From the NCBI GenBank assembly GCA_937896265.1, contig CALBMD010000333.1:1-7829 (forward strand): a stretch of DNA of 7,829 nt. The letters are read 5' to 3'. Shown here one piece after another: positions 5,414 to 7,829 of the stretch. Made by a program: the position numbers and the translations under genes. Below the pieces are notes generated by a model that saw only the letters and a list, made by a program, of their open reading frames with translations, was not told the origin of the DNA and did not search any database. The number at the start of each line of letters is the position of its first letter. Positions within the stretch are counted from its first letter, which is position 1. This DNA comes from an uncultured Pseudomonadota bacterium (lineage in GTDB: Bacteria; Bdellovibrionota_B; Oligoflexia; Oligoflexales; Bog-1112).

Positions 5414-7378
5414 TTAAGTGAACGAAGTATCGCTTTTTGCCGCACGATTCTTTGCTTGTGAGTTGTTGCTTGCTGGTGGTTTCTTTGTTGTGCTGCTTGC
5501 TTCATCTTCGCTAACGGCCAGTGTTTTTACCGGCATGGGAACTAATTCACCTTGATTGTCATAGGTATTAAAGTTTTCCCAATCATTAGCAATGGGTGCT
5601 GCTCGGAGGTTTGCTGGGATAGCAAAGGCATCTAAATAGTAGTCCACTGATTCAGCCATTTCATGAATATGCTTATTTAAGCGACGCTCTAATTTTGCTG
5701 GATAGGAGGTAGCAAAAAGACCGTGTTGCAGATAAAAGACCATGTTCTTTTTAATTTTGGTAAGAGCATAGACTTCTATTGCTTTGGCAAAACGTTCATC
5801 GTTGACAGTTACCTTAGCTTTCTCCATAGCTTCCATCGTAAGGAATTCTCCATAGGCAACAGATAGCTCTTGGATGTGGTTAGATTCTTGATGCATCCAG
5901 GTGTCATATAGGCTGTGACCAAGGCGTTTGGCAACTTCTAGTTTTACAGCTAGATCAGCGAGCATCATGCGAAAACGAAGCTCGAATAAAGATGTATAGC
6001 TGCGACCTTGTGCCCATTTAACCAAACGGCCTGGTGCCAAAGATAGGGTCTTATCTAACAGCAATTTGCCAAGTGATGGCATTGCCAGTAACTCTTTTGC
6101 CACCTTTTGCATCAAGACAGCATTGTCTCCCTCAGCAGTGATGCCTGCATGCGTGCCAGCAAGAATTTCTCCTAGTCGATTACAGCTAAGATAGCCTTGA
6201 CCGCCGCAACGCTCACGGCTGACAGTTGCTGTGTTTTCAGCATGCCAGCTGATCATGGCTTTGATCGCGCAGCAGTTGATGACAAGTTGAGCATGCTCGC
6301 GTTCTTCTTCTTTTGAGCGTTTTTTGGCATTTAGCTGCTTCACACTAACAGTAGCATATTGGTTTTTTACTTGGTTTAGAGCCAGATTAAGAGCAATTGT
6401 TTCAGCTAAAAGGGGTACTAGGGCGTTGCGTTGTAGCTGATAGCTGAAAATAGGTGCATCGCTTTTACCAGTATTGCCAACACTAAGGCGACTTTGGCTA
6501 TAGCTAATTGAGGTTGTTAGGGCTTGTTTAGCGCCAGAGAGCATCATAGCTGCAATACAGATCCTACCTGAAAGGAGCTGGTCAGCCATCTTGAGAAAAC
6601 GCCCACGCTTTTTCGGCACAAGGCTTGAGAACTTGCCATCAGCAGAAACTTGCGAGTAGGCATCAAGCAGGTTCTCGCGAGGAATACGTACGTCCTTAAA
6701 CCAAAGGCGTGCATTGTCGACGCCGTTCATCCCCATTTTGTGGCCCATATCCTGGATGGTAACGCCAGGCTTAGTCTTGAGGCTCTTATCACGGATAGGT
6801 ACTAAAAAAGCATGAACTCCTTGGCTTTCTCCTTCGAGATTGAGTTGGGCAAAAACAATACACCAATGAGCATGGCAATAACCGTTTGTGATCCAGTATT
6901 TTTGACCAAGAGTTGTTGCTGAGTTAACGATAAACTCTTCGGTCTTAGGGTCATAGTCTGCTTGGGTTTGCATTTCTACAGCGTTGTTGCCAAAGCCGAG
7001 TTCGGTGAGGCCAAAGCAGCCAACTTCTTTGAGGGTGCTGATCCCTTCAAGCACCGAGGTAAACCGTTCGCGGTTGCCAAATTTTAATAATGTCCCACCA
7101 AAGAGATTAAATTGCACGGTCATCTTGGTGGTCATAGAGCCGTCGCAAAAAGCTCCTATTTCATGGGCAGCAAAAATTTTGCGAGGGTCAGATAAGAAGT
7201 CGAATACATTAACAAGCCCTGACCCACAGAATTTTTTCAATCGGGCGTAAGCTAGCTCGCGTTCTTCTGAGAGGGAGAGCTGAAACCTAGGTGTGAAAAT
7301 AGGGTCCTTCAGAATTTCTAACAGTTGAGCGCGCAATTCATGGCTATCATTTTCCAACGCTTGAGACAGTGTTGTCAT
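5414..7378 (-). CDS. Acyl-CoA oxidase/dehydrogenase-like flavoenzyme
   Basis: Protein of 654 residues. ATG at 7378 is chosen because GAGGA lies just upstream; a TTG at 7390 in the same frame falls in that ribosome site. The layout is that of long acyl-CoA oxidase-type members of the acyl-CoA dehydrogenase superfamily, which use FAD to introduce the trans-2 double bond in acyl-CoA, the first step of beta-oxidation. An N-terminal helical domain comes first. The beta domain follows with CFGLTELGFGNNAVEMQTQA (121-140) and QKYWITNGYCHAHWCIVFAQ (159-178). The C-terminal domain has RERCGGQGY (388-396) and AGITAEGDN (411-419), where E416 sits at the position of the catalytic base of acyl-CoA oxidases. 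A second C-terminal helical domain follows. The last 35 residues are a low-complexity Ser/Ala/Lys tail, probably disordered. Whether electrons go to oxygen or to ETF cannot be told. Probably cytoplasmic; upstream of the exported hydrolase. Confidence 0.87.
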   Translation of the reverse strand: MTTLSQALENDSHELRAQLLEILKDPIFTPRFQLSLSEERELAYARLKKFCGSGLVNVFDFLSDPRKIFAAHEIGAFCDGSMTTKMTVQFNLFGGTLLKFGNRERFTSVLEGISTLKEVGCFGLTELGFGNNAVEMQTQADYDPKTEEFIVNSATTLGQKYWITNGYCHAHWCIVFAQLNLEGESQGVHAFLVPIRDKSLKTKPGVTIQDMGHKMGMNGVDNARLWFKDVRIPRENLLDAYSQVSADGKFSSLVPKKRGRFLKMADQLLSGRICIAAMMLSGAKQALTTSISYSQSRLSVGNTGKSDAPIFSYQLQRNALVPLLAETIALNLALNQVKNQYATVSVKQLNAKKRSKEEEREHAQLVINCCAIKAMISWHAENTATVSRERCGGQGYLSCNRLGEILAGTHAGITAEGDNAVLMQKVAKELLAMPSLGKLLLDKTLSLAPGRLVKWAQGRSYTSLFELRFRMMLADLAVKLEVAKRLGHSLYDTWMHQESNHIQELSVAYGEFLTMEAMEKAKVTVNDERFAKAIEVYALTKIKKNMVFYLQHGLFATSYPAKLERRLNKHIHEMAESVDYYLDAFAIPANLRAAPIANDWENFNTYDNQGELVPMPVKTLAVSEDEASSTTKKPPASNNSQAKNRAAKSDTSFT

Positions 7379-7407
7379 AGAGATCCTCAAGATGGGGGGT
7401 TAGAGAA

Positions 7408-7498
7408 CAGGGCTGTCTCCTATAAATTGGAAGAAGCCTAGGGAAGTTTTCCCCAATTCCTTTTCCACGGCGGTTTAAATTTGCATGAGACAGCCCTG
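7408..7498. repeat. Perfect 12-bp inverted repeat with nested stems in divergent region
   Basis: CAGGGCTGTCTC (7408-7419) and GAGACAGCCCTG (7487-7498) are exact reverse complements 67 bases apart. Between them AATTG (7425-7429) pairs with CAATT (7454-7458), and GGGAA (7441-7445) with TTCCC (7449-7453) around a 3-base loop. The element occupies the centre of the 215-base interval (7379-7593) between the divergent oxidase and MFS genes. It could be a paired operator for a looping regulator, a 5' leader structure of the oxidase message (30 bases before its ATG), or a small palindromic element. No convincing -35/-10 pair was found for either gene in this interval. Confidence 0.6.
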
Positions 7499-7593
7499 GA
7501 TCAGAGACTTCGGTATCGTAATAAAGATATGGAAGCATGGCAAGCAACGTTGATAAGATTAAATGAATTTAACAGTAAAAAAGGGTTTCACTT

Positions 7594-7829
7594 ATGCTTA
7601 CCGTCGTGGTTGCTGCTTTGGGCTATTTTGTCGATATCTTCGACTTATTGTTATTTGGCATTGTCCGCGTCAATAGTCTCAAAGATCTCGGTATTCGAGA
7701 GGAACAAATTATGTCGGTAGGGGTGCGGCTCATCAATCTGCAGATGAGCGGGATGCTGTGCGGAGGGCTTATTTGGGGAGTCTTAGGTGACAAGCGTGGC
7801 CGTGTCAGTGTGCTCTTTGGTTCCATTTT
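7594..7829 (+). CDS. MFS transporter, 5' part only (runs off the window)
   Basis: First 78 codons of a major facilitator superfamily permease, an inner-membrane carrier. The first span reads VVVAALGYFVDIFDLLLFGI, with the acidic pair D14 and D17 typical of sugar/organic-acid MFS families. After QMSGMLCGGLIW comes the MFS loop 2-3 motif A, G62-V-L-G-D66-K67-R-G69-R70. The ATG at 7594 is preceded by AAGGG at a usable distance, and an in-frame TAA at 7576-7578 rules out a longer start. The N-terminus is unusually short before the first span. The preceding sequence in the frame shifted by one (from ATG 7529) reads like a normal cytoplasmic N-terminus, so a one-base loss in A6 (7577-7582) is possible. 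The substrate is unknown. Confidence 0.85.
   Translation, partial: MLTVVVAALGYFVDIFDLLLFGIVRVNSLKDLGIREEQIMSVGVRLINLQMSGMLCGGLIWGVLGDKRGRVSVLFGSI

Noticed and set aside
6984..7250. 88-codon plus-strand ORF opposite the oxidase gene
   Set aside because: Antisense shadow of a strongly conserved coding region; no ribosome site and low-complexity composition.

Overview
The window is a 7.8 kb piece of bacterial DNA. The exported proteins (a beta-barrel-like protein and a periplasmic SurA-N-like protein) point to a Gram-negative. The base composition looks moderately AT-rich by eye. The MFS, NSS and acyl-CoA oxidase-like proteins recall free-living or predatory proteobacteria of the Bdellovibrionota/Deltaproteobacteria sort, but that is an impression from protein style, not a placement. 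The first 51 bases are not genomic: they are an Illumina P7/index/read-2 adapter, so the contig edge is a library artefact.

Left part (52-1423, minus strand): a tightly packed operon read right to left. It starts with a short ORF that ends in TAA and is followed directly, in the same frame, by a GTG-started 65-residue ORF. Next comes a secreted 199-residue protein with a SurA-like N-terminal signature, then a RimI-type GNAT acetyltransferase cut off by the adapter. These genes overlap by 4 to 17 bases. Divergent from them at 1424 is an outer-membrane beta-barrel-like protein of the TraF_2/PorV style.

Middle (2612-4347, plus strand): a 26-bp hairpin, then smpB (tmRNA-binding protein), whose stop overlaps the start of a THUMP-domain RNA methyltransferase (RlmL type). 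The methyltransferase loses its catalytic half at about 3860, where the sequence passes abruptly, in another frame, into the C-terminal third of an NSS-family sodium-dependent transporter. Both genes are broken at the same point, so this is either a genomic deletion or an assembly chimera.

Right part (4362-7829): on the minus strand, a 654-residue acyl-CoA oxidase/dehydrogenase-like flavoenzyme is followed by an exported PldB-like alpha/beta hydrolase. They make a plausible lipid-breakdown pair (acyl release, then beta-oxidation). Between them a perfect 12-bp inverted repeat buries the hydrolase ribosome binding site, and a good internal promoter would make a transcript that escapes this lock. 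Divergent from the oxidase gene is the first part of an MFS transporter, running off the window. The intergenic region holds another perfect 12-bp inverted repeat with nested smaller stems.

No tRNA, rRNA, CRISPR array, insertion sequence or recognisable defence system was seen. The most notable signals are the methyltransferase/transporter junction, the ribosome-site-sequestering repeat before the hydrolase, and the long hairpin ahead of smpB.
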